Origin: Microbacteriaceae bacterium PS02343
GTDB lineage: Bacteria; Actinomycetota; Actinomycetes; Actinomycetales; Microbacteriaceae
NCBI GenBank assembly: GCA_029959365.1
Contig: JASCOA010000002.1
Coordinates: 33,300-97,299, forward strand
Length of the DNA stretch: 64,000 bases
Direction: 5' to 3'
This document shows positions 1-8,501 of the stretch, piece by piece (the first letter of the stretch is position 1; each line of letters starts with the position of its first letter). The notes beneath the pieces were generated by a model. It saw only the letters and a list, made by a program, of their open reading frames with translations, did not search any database and was not told where the DNA came from. Position numbers and translations under genes: made by a program.

Positions 1-614
1 GGCACGCCGGCCTCCTCGCAGATCGCGGCGACGCGCAGCATGGTGAGCGGGGTCTGCTCGGCCGGCTTGACGACGACGGCGCAGCCCGCGGCGAGCGCCG
101 GCGCGAGCTTGAAGGCGCCGGTCATGATTGGGAAGTTCCAGGGCAGGATCAGCGCGGCCACGCCGACCGGCTCGAGCGTCGTGTACACGTGGTGCTGCCC
201 GCCGTCGATCGGCACGACGGTGCCGGTCAGCCGCGACGGCGCCCCGGCGTAGTACCGGAACACCCGCGCCGCAGTGGCGGTGTCGGCGCGGGAGCGTTCG
301 ATGGGCTTGCCGTTGTCACGGGTCTCGAGCACGGCCAGCTCCTCGAGGCGCTCCTCGATGAGGTCGGCCACGCGGTGCAGCACGCGCGAGCGGTCGTGCG
401 GGCTCATGCCGCTCCAGCGCCGATCGTCGTGCGCGCGCTTCGCCGCGGCGACGGCGGCATCGATCTCGGCGGCGCCGGCCTGCGGCACCCGCGTGATCAG
501 CCGCTCGGTGGCGGGGTCGATCACGTCGAGCAGCTCGGCGCCCTCCGGCGCGAGCCACACGCCGTCGACGAGGTAGGGCTCGAGGTCGGCGAGCGGGGCG
601 AGCTGATCTCTCAC
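1..614 (-). CDS. Aldehyde dehydrogenase (ALDH superfamily), N-terminal part only
   Basis: The gene runs off the left edge, so only about the first 204 codons are present. The translation has the ALDH landmarks in order: a segment with RSRVLHRVADLIEERLEEL, then NGKPIERSRADT, then the cofactor-domain motif PWNFPIMTGAFKLAPALAAG and the VVVKPAEQTPL strand that binds NAD(P). The catalytic Cys and Glu lie beyond the edge and cannot be checked. The GTG start at 614 is chosen because GGAGG sits 7 nt upstream. It follows the phosphotriesterase-like gene by 50 nt on the same strand and is probably co-transcribed with it. The likely role is NAD(P)-dependent oxidation of an aldehyde made in the same catabolic route; the substrate is unknown. 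Confidence 0.93.
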   Translation of the reverse strand, partial: MRDQLAPLADLEPYLVDGVWLAPEGAELLDVIDPATERLITRVPQAGAAEIDAAVAAAKRAHDDRRWSGMSPHDRSRVLHRVADLIEERLEELAVLETRDNGKPIERSRADTATAARVFRYYAGAPSRLTGTVVPIDGGQHHVYTTLEPVGVAALILPWNFPIMTGAFKLAPALAAGCAVVVKPAEQTPLTMLRVAAICEEAGV

Positions 615-664
615 GGGGTTCCTCCGGTTGGTACGAGAACGGTGCGAAGCGGATGCGGTCGCCG

Positions 665-1705
665 TCAAGCGGCGGACGGCGCGGATTCAGGCCGGTCGAG
701 CAGGCGAGCCGGCTCGGCGACGGTCATGCGGTGCAGCACGTCGTCGGCGACGCCGAGCGCGCGCAGCCCGGGCAGCACCCGCGCGGGCACGTGCTCGAAG
801 CCGTGGCCGCCGAAGCGCCGCAGCTGCCCCTTGGTCCAGGTCGAGTGGCCGAGCACCCAGCGGATGCCGGGGTCGCCGCCGAGCAGCTCGAGCAGCGCGT
901 CGAGACGCTGCGGGTCGCTGGCGTTGCGGATGCGGCCCACGTGCGAGCCCTCGTTGCCGAAGCACATCTCGAGCACGGCGCCGGCCTGGCCGAGATCGCG
1001 CAGGTAGGGCAGGTCGAGGAACTCGTCGACGGTCGAGAACACCACCCGGTCGGGCGCGACGCCTTCGGCGAGCACGTGCTCGAGCACCGCGACGCCGTTG
1101 CGCGCATCGGCGGCGAGGCGCACGGTGATCGCGCTGCCGGTGCGCGCGGCGGCGCGGGCCGCGGCCGTCAGGCTGATCCGCTCCTGCTCGCCGTCCGGGG
1201 TCGAGAACGCGCCGGTGGTGCCCATGAGGCCGAGCAGTCCGGCGCGGTACGCGGTGCCGGGGATCGCCTCGGTGAGCGAGCGGATGAAGAGCTCCGTGCG
1301 CCCGTCGACGTCGAGCTCCAGGAACCAGGCCGGCAGCAGTCGCGGCAGGTAGGCGCCGTAGCCGGCGACGAGGTGCACCCCGGCGGCGCGGGCGAGCTCG
1401 GGCAGCCGCGCGTGGTCGGGTCCGAAGCCGTGCGAGCTGAGGTCGACGGCCGCGCCGAGGCCGGCGCCGGCGGCGAGGAGCAGCTCCTCGGCGAGCAGCT
1501 CGGGGTCGTCGAGCCGCAGGTTGTCGGCGAGGGCGAGCTGGCTCCAGCGCAGGGCCGCGGCGAGCTCGGAGGTCACGGGCGCCTCGGCGTCGAGCGCCTC
1601 GACGCCGGGCCGCTGCAGCGCGCTGGCGTCGGTGAGCAGGTGCTCGTGCATGCTGACGACGCCCAGCTCGCTCGGCTCGATGGGGCCGAGCACGGTCTCG
1701 ATCAT
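665..1705 (-). CDS. Phosphotriesterase-family (PTE/lactonase-like) protein with altered metal site
   Basis: A 346-residue protein of the PTE amidohydrolase family. The opening strand carries the HxH metal motif (MHEHLL, H20 and H22), and the order of later blocks (GYGAYLP, GLLGLMGTTG, YLRDLGQAG, LGHSTWTK, AEPARLL) follows the family. Known family members bind two metals through HxH, a carboxylated Lys or Glu, two His and a final Asp. Here the Lys/Glu block reads GLLGLM, the two His blocks read ITVRLA and VVFSTVDEF, and the usual SHD reads GHST, so most ligands appear replaced. ATG 1705 is chosen over an in-frame start nine codons upstream because GGAGAGG lies 9 nt before it. It may be a lactonase relative with changed chemistry or a non-catalytic homologue. 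Confidence 0.8.
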   Translation of the reverse strand: MIETVLGPIEPSELGVVSMHEHLLTDASALQRPGVEALDAEAPVTSELAAALRWSQLALADNLRLDDPELLAEELLLAAGAGLGAAVDLSSHGFGPDHARLPELARAAGVHLVAGYGAYLPRLLPAWFLELDVDGRTELFIRSLTEAIPGTAYRAGLLGLMGTTGAFSTPDGEQERISLTAAARAAARTGSAITVRLAADARNGVAVLEHVLAEGVAPDRVVFSTVDEFLDLPYLRDLGQAGAVLEMCFGNEGSHVGRIRNASDPQRLDALLELLGGDPGIRWVLGHSTWTKGQLRRFGGHGFEHVPARVLPGLRALGVADDVLHRMTVAEPARLLDRPESAPSAA

Positions 1706-1745
1706 GCGTCGGCCGCCTCTCCGCGGGCGCACCGCGCATCCGCAA

Positions 1746-1775
1746 TTGGATGCAATCTAAGCACACTTGGATGCA
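1746..1775. promoter_or_regulatory. Direct repeat of TTGGATGCA, two helical turns apart
   Basis: TTGGATGCA occurs at 1746-1754 and 1767-1775, a 21-bp period that puts both copies on the same face of the helix. The first copy is part of ATTGGATGCAAT, with inverted ATTG/CAAT ends. The site lies 41 nt upstream of the phosphotriesterase-like start, and a TAGATT -10-like hexamer on the minus strand falls between the copies. This looks like a regulator site for the PTE/ALDH pair. The regulator is not identified. Confidence 0.4.
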
Positions 1776-1787
1776 TGCGGTGGAGGA

Positions 1788-1826
1788 GCGAGCGGATGCG
1801 CTGGGCGGCACCGCCCATCCGCTCGC
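1788..1826 (-). terminator. Hairpin terminator after the transporter/glycosidase operon
   Basis: GCGAGCGGATG at 1788-1798 pairs with CATCCGCTCGC at 1816-1826, with an inner GGGCGG/CCGCCC pairing and a short CGCT bulge. It begins 7 nt past the stop of the glycosidase gene. There is no clear U-tract, as is common in high-GC actinobacteria. The stem is built from the recurrent AGCGGATG word. Confidence 0.65.
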
Positions 1827-1832
1827 CCTCGC

Positions 1833-3104
1833 TCACACCGCCGTGAAACCCAGCTTCCCTGCCCCGCGCGCGATCCACGGGTGCTGCGAGAACGCATCCC
1901 ACACCAGCGTCGATCCCATCGCGGCCGCACCGAGGATCGCCGTGGCCCCCTTGTTGAGCCCGTAGCGCGACGCCGCGTACCAGGGCTCCTCGCCCTCGAG
2001 GTTGACGCCGTCCGTCGCGCCCCACTCGTTCCAGGCGCCCGGGTGCTCGTCGCGCAGCACCCGCAGGGCCGGCGCCACCTCCTCCGGCGCGAGCGGCAGC
2101 GCCCCGAAGAGCGAGACCGGCGGCACGGTGCCGTCGGCGTGCGGCTCGATGATCGCAGGGCGCGCGCCGTTGACGACGTAGCCGTTCGGGCCGAGCCCGG
2201 CGGCCGGGCCCCAGAGCCCGCCGGCGAAGGTGCGCCAGGTGCCGGCCTGGTCGGCGCACCAGGCCTTCGAGGCCAGCGAGGCCTCGCGCGCGTTGGCCCA
2301 CCAGTCCACACCGTCGACGTCGCGCACCCGTTGGAACGGGTAGAAGGCGAGCGGGAAGTGGTAGGTGAAGAGCGTGCCGGCGGGCTCGTGGATGCACTGG
2401 TGGCCGCCGTACGAGCCGACGGGCTTGTCGAAGCCGCGCCACAGCTCGAGCGCGCGCTCCGCGGGCACCGCGTCGTGGCCGGCGGCCAGCAGGTACATCG
2501 GCAGCTGCTCGGCGGTCATCGACCAGGCGCTCACGAAGCCGTCCGCATCCGCTCCGTCCGCGTAGTCGTCCTCGCGGTCGGCGACCCAGGCCATGCGCAG
2601 CACCGTGCGGCCGTCGATCTCGTCCGTCAGCCAGTTCCAGTCGATGCGCTGCAGCAGTCGGTCGACCGCTGCGGCGAGCGCCGCGTCCTCGGCGTAGTAC
2701 GCGGCCGCGACGATCGCGCCGCAGAGCGCGAGGGCGGTGTCGATCGTCGAGTACTCGCTGCGCCCCATCCGCTCGCCCGTCGCCGCGTCGACGAAGTGGG
2801 CCAGGAAGCCGTTGCGGTGCGGCACCGAGTGCTCGAGCGTGCGCAGCGTGGCGCGCACCCGGTCGTGCACGGCGTCGCGCTCGAGCACCCCGCGCTCGCC
2901 GCCGATGCACCAGGCGGCGAGCGCGAAGCCCGTCGCGGCCACCGTGGCGGTGCCGGGCAGGTCGTCGCGGTCGAGCACGAGGCCGCAGCCGGGGCTGTCG
3001 AGCTCGGCCGTGGCGTGCTGCCAGAGCCAGCGGATGGAGGCGCTCACCTCGTGGTCCGTGAGCTCCAGGATGTCGACGGGCAGTTCGGGCGAAGTCCAGG
3101 TCAT
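1833..3104 (-). CDS. Glucoamylase-like (PF10091) glycoside hydrolase, probably GH144-like
   Basis: A 423-residue protein with the alpha/alpha-toroid signatures of the PF10091 'glycoamylase' family: GFLAHFVDAATGERMG followed by SEYSTIDTALALCGAI, and near the C-terminus a block ending in STLVWDAF. Characterised members include GH144 endo-beta-1,2-glucanases. No signal peptide is visible, so it is probably cytoplasmic and would act on imported oligosaccharide. The ATG at 3104 overlaps the ATPase stop as ATGA and has GGAGGAG upstream, so it is translationally coupled as the last gene of the importer operon. That context supports a role in cutting the imported glycan. Beta-1,2-glucan as substrate is an inference from the family. 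Confidence 0.82.
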   Translation of the reverse strand: MTWTSPELPVDILELTDHEVSASIRWLWQHATAELDSPGCGLVLDRDDLPGTATVAATGFALAAWCIGGERGVLERDAVHDRVRATLRTLEHSVPHRNGFLAHFVDAATGERMGRSEYSTIDTALALCGAIVAAAYYAEDAALAAAVDRLLQRIDWNWLTDEIDGRTVLRMAWVADREDDYADGADADGFVSAWSMTAEQLPMYLLAAGHDAVPAERALELWRGFDKPVGSYGGHQCIHEPAGTLFTYHFPLAFYPFQRVRDVDGVDWWANAREASLASKAWCADQAGTWRTFAGGLWGPAAGLGPNGYVVNGARPAIIEPHADGTVPPVSLFGALPLAPEEVAPALRVLRDEHPGAWNEWGATDGVNLEGEEPWYAASRYGLNKGATAILGAAAMGSTLVWDAFSQHPWIARGAGKLGFTAV

Positions 3105-4813
3105 GCGGCGCTCCTCCTCTGGAACGGGTTCGGGATGGCGTCGAGCAGCTGGCGCGTGTACTCGGCCTTGGGGTCGTCGATCACCTCGGCGGCCGTGCCG
3201 GCCTCGATGATGCGGCCGTTCTGCAGCACGATGGCGTGGTTGGCCAGGCTCTTCGCCGAGAGCAGGTCGTGGGTGATGTAGAGCATGCCCACGCCGTGGT
3301 CGGAGACCAGCGACTGCAGCACCTCGAGGATCTCGGCGCGGATCGACACGTCGAGGCTCGCGATCGGCTCATCCGCCACGATGAGCCGCGGCTCGGCGGC
3401 CAGCGCCCGGGCGATGACGACGCGCTGGCGCTGCCCGCCCGACAGCTCGTGGGGCAGCCGGCCGAGGTAGCGGCCCGACGGGGTCAGCCCCACCTGCTCG
3501 AGCAGGTGCGCGGCGTGCTCCACCGCCTCCTTCGGCTTGACGTGCAGGAAGTTGCGCAGCGGCCGCGACAGCGCGTAGCCGACAGTGAGCGTCGGGTTGA
3601 GCGCCGCGTAGGGGTCCTGGAACACGTACTGCAGACCGCGCCGGTACTCGCGGGCGAGCTTCGGCGGCAGCGAGGCGAGCGGATGCGGGCTGCCGTCGGC
3701 CTTCGCGTGGTAGCTCACGGTGCCCGAGGTGGGCAGGTCGAGCCGGGTGAGGATGCGCGCGATCGTCGACTTGCCCGAGCCGGACTGGCCGACCAGGGCC
3801 GTCACCTCGCCCTCGCGCAGCGTGAAGGAGACGTCCTGCACCGCGTCGACGTGCTCCACCTGGAAGCCGTGCCGCTTGGTGAAGCGGCGGTGCAGCCCCT
3901 CGACCGTGAGCACCGGGGCGTGCTCGACGGGGGCCTCCTGCGAGACCTCCGCGGGCTCGTCCAGCTCGGCACCCTGGTAGCCGGCCACCTCCTCGCCGAG
4001 CAGCTCGGCGTAGCTGCCGACGAGGTGCACCGAGTAGGGGTGCTTCGGTCCGCTCGTCACCGCCTCGCCAGCGTCGATGTCCTCGACGATCTCGCCCTCG
4101 TACATGACGGCCACGCGGTCGGCGACGTCGAGCAGGGTGCCCATGTCGTGGGTGATGAGGATCGCGCCGAAGCGCTCGCGCTCCTGCAGCTCGCGGATCT
4201 TGTCGAGGATCGACTTCTGCACCACGACGTCGAGTCCGGTGGTCGGCTCGTCGAACAGCACGAGCTGCGGCTGCAGCGCCAGGGCGAGGGCGAGGTTGAC
4301 GCGCTGCTTCATGCCGCCGGAGAGCTCGTGCGGGTACATGTCGAGGAACTTCGCGTCGACGCTGACGAGGTCGAAGAGCTCCTCGGCCCGCTCGCGCGCC
4401 TGCGCGGTGCTCGCGCCGCGGTGCTCGCCGAGGATGTCCTCGAACATCTTGCGCACGCGCACCACGGGGTTGAGCGAGTTCATGCTCGACTGGAACACGG
4501 TCGAGACGTACGACCAGCGCAGCGGGCGCAGTGCGTCCTCGCCGAGCGTCGTCACGTCGGTCCCACCCCAGCGCACCGTGCCGCTCGAGATGCGGCCGGG
4601 ACTGCGCAGCAGGCGCAGCACGCCCTGCGCGAAGGTGGTCTTGCCCGAGCCGGACTCGCCGGCCAGGCCGACGAACTCCCCGGGCGCGATGGCGAGCGAG
4701 GCGTGCTTGACGGCGTGCACCGCCGGGCCGAGCTTCGGCGTGTAGGTGACGGAGAGGTCCTCGACGGTGAGAACGGGACCGTGGACGGGACCGCGGACGG
4801 GCTGCTCGTGCAT
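3101..4813 (-). CDS. ABC transporter, fused double ATP-binding subunit (OppD-OppF type)
   Basis: A 570-residue protein with two complete ABC ATPase domains. The first has Walker [10 protein letters not shown] and signature LSGGMKQR; the second, from about residue 300, has Walker [10 protein letters not shown] and signature LSGGQRQR. Each has a Walker B ending in a catalytic Glu (LFDEP and VADEP). It would power the permease pair encoded just upstream. The oligopeptide/nickel-type C-terminal extension after the first domain ([11 protein letters not shown]) is typical of Opp/Dpp and of related oligosaccharide importers. It starts 3 nt after the permease stop and overlaps the glycosidase start by 4 nt, so the operon is compact. 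Confidence 0.95.
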   Translation of the reverse strand: MHEQPVRGPVHGPVLTVEDLSVTYTPKLGPAVHAVKHASLAIAPGEFVGLAGESGSGKTTFAQGVLRLLRSPGRISSGTVRWGGTDVTTLGEDALRPLRWSYVSTVFQSSMNSLNPVVRVRKMFEDILGEHRGASTAQARERAEELFDLVSVDAKFLDMYPHELSGGMKQRVNLALALALQPQLVLFDEPTTGLDVVVQKSILDKIRELQERERFGAILITHDMGTLLDVADRVAVMYEGEIVEDIDAGEAVTSGPKHPYSVHLVGSYAELLGEEVAGYQGAELDEPAEVSQEAPVEHAPVLTVEGLHRRFTKRHGFQVEHVDAVQDVSFTLREGEVTALVGQSGSGKSTIARILTRLDLPTSGTVSYHAKADGSPHPLASLPPKLAREYRRGLQYVFQDPYAALNPTLTVGYALSRPLRNFLHVKPKEAVEHAAHLLEQVGLTPSGRYLGRLPHELSGGQRQRVVIARALAAEPRLIVADEPIASLDVSIRAEILEVLQSLVSDHGVGMLYITHDLLSAKSLANHAIVLQNGRIIEAGTAAEVIDDPKAEYTRQLLDAIPNPFQRRSAA

Positions 4814-4816
4814 GGC

Positions 4817-5794
4817 TTACTTCTCCTCTTCGCGCAGGTGCGGGTTGCTGAGCATGTCGACGCCGAAGTTCACGAAGGTCAGCGAGGTCATGAGCAGGGC
4901 GAGCATGACGCCCGGCACCGCGAGCCAGAGCCAGAGCCCCTGCACGAGCGCGCCGTTCGCGTTCGCCTGGGCCAGCATCTGGCCCCAGCTCACGACGTTC
5001 GGGTCGCCGAAGCCCATGAAGGAGAGTCCGGCCTCGGCCGCGATGGCCGCGGTCGCCGCCCCGATGAAGCCCGAGACGACCAGGCTCGACATGTTGGGCA
5101 TGATCTCCCGGAACACGATGCGCAGCATGCCGTCGCCGCCGAAGCGCGCCGCCGAGACGTACTCGCGGTTGCGCATCGAGACGATGAGCGCGCGCATCTC
5201 GCGGCTGGCGCCGGCCCAGCTGGTGATCGCGATGACGAAGACGAGCAGCAGCAGGCCGCGGGTCTCGCTGTAGGCGACGATCACCATCATGAGCGGCAGC
5301 ACCGGGATCACGAGGGCGAGGTTCGTGAAGAAGGAGAGCACGTCGTCGAGCGGGCTGCCCTCCTTGTACCCGGCGAGCAGGCCGATCACGATCGCGATGA
5401 CGATCGTGGCGAGGCCGCCGAGCACGCCGATCGCGAAGGAGAGACGGGTGCCGTGCACGATCTGGGTCCAGATGTCGTAGCCGAGCGTGTTGGTGCCCAG
5501 CCAGTGAGCGGCGCTCGGGTCCTGCACGGGCTGGAAGCTCGCATCCGTCGGGCTGTACGGGGTGAGCAGATCGGCGAAGATCGCGACCAGCGCGAACACG
5601 GTCAGCATGACGATGCCGATGCGGGCCTTGCGGCTCGACCAGATCACCGCGTACCAGCGCGGGGGCCGCACGATCGCAACGACCTCCTTCTCGCTCGCGT
5701 CGTCCGCTGCGATGCTGCGCCGGAAGGTGCGCGTGGGTCGGGTACGCGACGGCTCTGTTCGCGATGCCCGCGGCGTGGAGTTGTTCTCGGACAT
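4817..5794 (-). CDS. ABC transporter permease (OppC/DppC type)
   Basis: A 325-residue inner-membrane subunit. A basic cytoplasmic N-terminus precedes a first membrane segment (about residues 55-75, IGIVMLTVFALVAIFADLL), followed by the OppC N-terminal motif WLGTNTLGYDIWTQIVHGTR and a binding-protein-dependent transport domain. The EAA-like loop is visible as VSAARFGGDGMLRIVFREI. ATG 5794 is chosen because GAGAGGAG lies 7 nt upstream and the upstream in-frame translation is low-complexity shadow. It begins 11 nt after the stop of the partner permease. Together they form the translocation pore of the importer. Confidence 0.94.
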   Translation of the reverse strand: MSENNSTPRASRTEPSRTRPTRTFRRSIAADDASEKEVVAIVRPPRWYAVIWSSRKARIGIVMLTVFALVAIFADLLTPYSPTDASFQPVQDPSAAHWLGTNTLGYDIWTQIVHGTRLSFAIGVLGGLATIVIAIVIGLLAGYKEGSPLDDVLSFFTNLALVIPVLPLMMVIVAYSETRGLLLLVFVIAITSWAGASREMRALIVSMRNREYVSAARFGGDGMLRIVFREIMPNMSSLVVSGFIGAATAAIAAEAGLSFMGFGDPNVVSWGQMLAQANANGALVQGLWLWLAVPGVMLALLMTSLTFVNFGVDMLSNPHLREEEK

Positions 5795-5805
5795 GACGGC
5801 TCCTC

Positions 5806-6789
5806 TCAGGCCGCGCTCTTGCGGGCGCGCGGGTCGATGAGCGGGTAGATGAGGTCGACGATGAAGTTCGCCGTGAGCACGATCACGATCGTGGCCAGCA
5901 GGATCGCCTGCATGAGCGGGAAGTCGCGGTTGGCGGTGGCCTCGCCGAGCAGGCGCCCCATGCCGGGGTAGTCGAAGACGGTCTCGATGAGGATCGAGCC
6001 GCCCATGAGCACGCCGAGCGAGAGCGCGAAGCCCGTCACGACCGGCAGCATGGCGTTGCGCGCCGCGTAGCCGAGGGCCAGGGTGCGGTCCTTCAGACCG
6101 GCGGCTCCGGCGAGGCGGATGTAGTCCTCGCCGAGCACCTGCACCATCGTGTTGCGCATCGACAGGATGAAGCCGATCGGCGCCGTGACCATGAGCGTGA
6201 ACGCCGGCAGGAAGCCGTGCGAGACCACGTCGAGCACGTGCAGCGGCGTGCCCGGGTCGGTGTAGCCGTAGCCGCCGGATGCGGGGAACCAGCCCAGCGT
6301 GTAGGCGAAGAGGAACAGCACGAGCAGGCCGATCCACACCGACTGCAGGTTGCCGAGGAAGGTCGAGCCGATCGAGATGGTGGTGTCGAAGCGGCTGTTG
6401 CGACGCCAGGCCGCGAAGGCGCCGAGCAGGGTGCCGAGCACGAAGGAGAGCACCTGGGTGAGCCCGACGAGCACGAGGGTCCACGGCAGCGCCTGCCCGA
6501 TCACGTCGACCACCGGGAAGGGGAAGTACGTGAACGAGATGCCCAGGTCGCCGCTGGCGAGCTGCTGCAGGTACTGCCAGTAGGCGACGAACACGTTCTC
6601 GTCGCCGTAGCCGAGCATCGTGCGGATCGCCGCGACCTGGGCCGGGTCGACCTCGCCGCGACCGGTGAGCTGGCGCACCATGATCTCGGCGGGGTCGCCC
6701 GGCTGCAGGCGAGGGATGATGAAGTTCAGCGTGATCGCCGCCCAGAGGGTGAGCAGGAAGTACGCCGTCTTGCGCAGGTAGTACCGCAC
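5806..6789 (-). CDS. ABC transporter permease (OppB/DppB type)
   Basis: A 327-residue membrane protein with the family N-terminus (YYLRKTAYFLLTLWAAITLNF, first membrane helix within residues 2-24) and the extracytoplasmic loop beginning at PRLQPGDPAEIM. The EAA-type loop appears as LGEDYIRLAGAAGLKD, which contacts the ATPase. It starts with GTG, 3 nt after the stop of the binding-protein gene. It partners the OppC-type permease and the fused ATPase. Confidence 0.94.
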   Translation of the reverse strand: MRYYLRKTAYFLLTLWAAITLNFIIPRLQPGDPAEIMVRQLTGRGEVDPAQVAAIRTMLGYGDENVFVAYWQYLQQLASGDLGISFTYFPFPVVDVIGQALPWTLVLVGLTQVLSFVLGTLLGAFAAWRRNSRFDTTISIGSTFLGNLQSVWIGLLVLFLFAYTLGWFPASGGYGYTDPGTPLHVLDVVSHGFLPAFTLMVTAPIGFILSMRNTMVQVLGEDYIRLAGAAGLKDRTLALGYAARNAMLPVVTGFALSLGVLMGGSILIETVFDYPGMGRLLGEATANRDFPLMQAILLATIVIVLTANFIVDLIYPLIDPRARKSAA

Positions 6790-6792
6790 GGC

Positions 6793-8475
6793 TCAGTCCT
6801 CCTCGTCCGACCCGGGCGGGCGCAGCTCGGGCGCGATGCGGATCAGCTGATCGATCGGGTACGGGTTCTCCTCGCTCGGCCACCCCACCGCGTTCTCGGT
6901 GCGGTAGATGAGCCGGCTGGGCGCGTACATGAGGGCGATGTAGGGGAACTCGGTCATGAACACGTCGATGACCTCGCCCTCCATCTCCTTCGCGCGCGCC
7001 TCGTCGACCTCGGTGCCCCACTCGGCGACGAGCTCGTCGACCGCGGGGTCGGCGTAGCGGGCCCGGTTGAGCAGCAGCTCGTCGCCGCTCGAGATCTGCG
7101 AGGTGATCAGCCGCGAGCCCAGGTCGCGGGCCCGCTGGCAGCCGCCGCCGACGAAGTCGACGACCATGTCGAAGTCGCCCGAGCGCTGCATGCCGTCGAC
7201 CGCGTTCGGGTCGGTGGTGACCATGCGCACCTGCACGCCCACGTCGCGCGCGTTGCGCACGACGACGTCGGCCATCGCGATGATGTCCATGAAGCCGGCC
7301 TGCACGCTGAAGACGAAGGAGAGCGGATCGCCGTTCTCATCCACGCGCATCCCGTCGGCGCCGCGCTCGTAGCCCGCCTCGTCGAGCATCCGGTTCGCCG
7401 CGTCGGGGTCGTAGGGGATGTACTCCTCGCCCCGCCACCGCTCGGGCACGTCGTCCTGCTGCACCGGCAGCAGGAGCATGGTCTGGCTGGCCGGCTCCAT
7501 GATGCCGAAGCTCGAGCGCTCGGTGAGCGCCTCGCGGTCGAGCGCGTAGGCGAAGGCCTCGCGGAACGCCGGGTCGTTCAGCACGGGTCGCTCGTTGTTG
7601 AGGGCGAGCACCGTCGTGGCGTCCGGCGGGTAGTAGAAGTGCGCGTTCTCGGGGTCGGGGTCGACCACCGAGCGGTTGGGGTTCGGGATGTCGCCGCGGT
7701 AGAGATCGAGCGCGCCGCCGCGGATCTTGAGGGCGCCGGAGTTCGCGTCGTACTGGCCCTCGAGCGAGAGCTGCTGGATCTTCACCTCGTCGGCGTTCCA
7801 GTAGTTCGGGTTGCGCTCGAGCACCAGCCGGCGGCCGTTGTAGGACGAGGGCATGAACGGGCCGGTGGCCACGCCCTGCTCGTCGATGAAGAGGGTCGGG
7901 TCGCCCTGGTCGCCGTAGATGTGCTCGGGCAGCATCTTGAAGGTCTGCAGCAGGTCGTCGGTCTTCGGCACGGCCGGGCCGGCGAACTGGAACTCGACGG
8001 TGTGCTCGTCGAGCGCGGTGACGGTCTCGAGGGGCGCGCCGTAGAGGTCGCCCCAGATGCCGCCGCGGTCGGAGGCCGGGAACTCCTTCGCAGCGTTGAA
8101 GGTGTAGAGCACGTCGTCGGCGTCGAAGGCCTCGCCGTCGCTCCACTGCACGCCCTCGCGCAGCTCGAGCACCATGCGGTCGTTGCCGTCCCACTCGTAG
8201 CCGGTGGCGAGCCACGGCACCGCCTCGCAGCTGAAGCGGTCGCGGATCATGAGCGGCTCGAAGAGCCAGGTCGTCACGCTCGCGTTCGGCGAGAGCCAGT
8301 TGTAGTTGAGCAGGCCCTGCGTCGCGCCGTTCGCCTCGGACGGCATGCGCAGCTCGGCGATCATGCCGGGCTCCGCCGCGGGCGGCGGCTCCAGGCCGAT
8401 GTTCGCGCAGGCCGTGGTCGCCAGCAGCGCGGTCAGCCCGACGGCGCCGGCCGCCGCTCTGGTGCGGTTCCTCAT
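6793..8475 (-). CDS. Family 5 extracellular solute-binding lipoprotein
   Basis: A 560-residue substrate-binding protein of the Opp/Dpp/cellobiose type (SBP_bac_5). The N-terminus has a basic region, a hydrophobic stretch and a lipobox-like TTAC with Cys23, so the mature protein is probably membrane-anchored outside the cell. Typical features follow, such as LREGVQWSDGEAFDADDVLYT and FREAFAYALDREAL. ATG 8475 is chosen because GAGGAGG is 6-7 nt upstream; upstream in-frame codons overlap the repressor gene. It is the first importer gene after the LacI repressor. Family 5 proteins bind peptides or oligosaccharides; the adjacent glycosidase and LacI regulator argue for an oligosaccharide. Confidence 0.93.
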   Translation of the reverse strand: MRNRTRAAAGAVGLTALLATTACANIGLEPPPAAEPGMIAELRMPSEANGATQGLLNYNWLSPNASVTTWLFEPLMIRDRFSCEAVPWLATGYEWDGNDRMVLELREGVQWSDGEAFDADDVLYTFNAAKEFPASDRGGIWGDLYGAPLETVTALDEHTVEFQFAGPAVPKTDDLLQTFKMLPEHIYGDQGDPTLFIDEQGVATGPFMPSSYNGRRLVLERNPNYWNADEVKIQQLSLEGQYDANSGALKIRGGALDLYRGDIPNPNRSVVDPDPENAHFYYPPDATTVLALNNERPVLNDPAFREAFAYALDREALTERSSFGIMEPASQTMLLLPVQQDDVPERWRGEEYIPYDPDAANRMLDEAGYERGADGMRVDENGDPLSFVFSVQAGFMDIIAMADVVVRNARDVGVQVRMVTTDPNAVDGMQRSGDFDMVVDFVGGGCQRARDLGSRLITSQISSGDELLLNRARYADPAVDELVAEWGTEVDEARAKEMEGEVIDVFMTEFPYIALMYAPSRLIYRTENAVGWPSEENPYPIDQLIRIAPELRPPGSDEED

Positions 8476-8501
8476 CAGGACCTCCTCGTCCTCCGGGTGG
8501 A

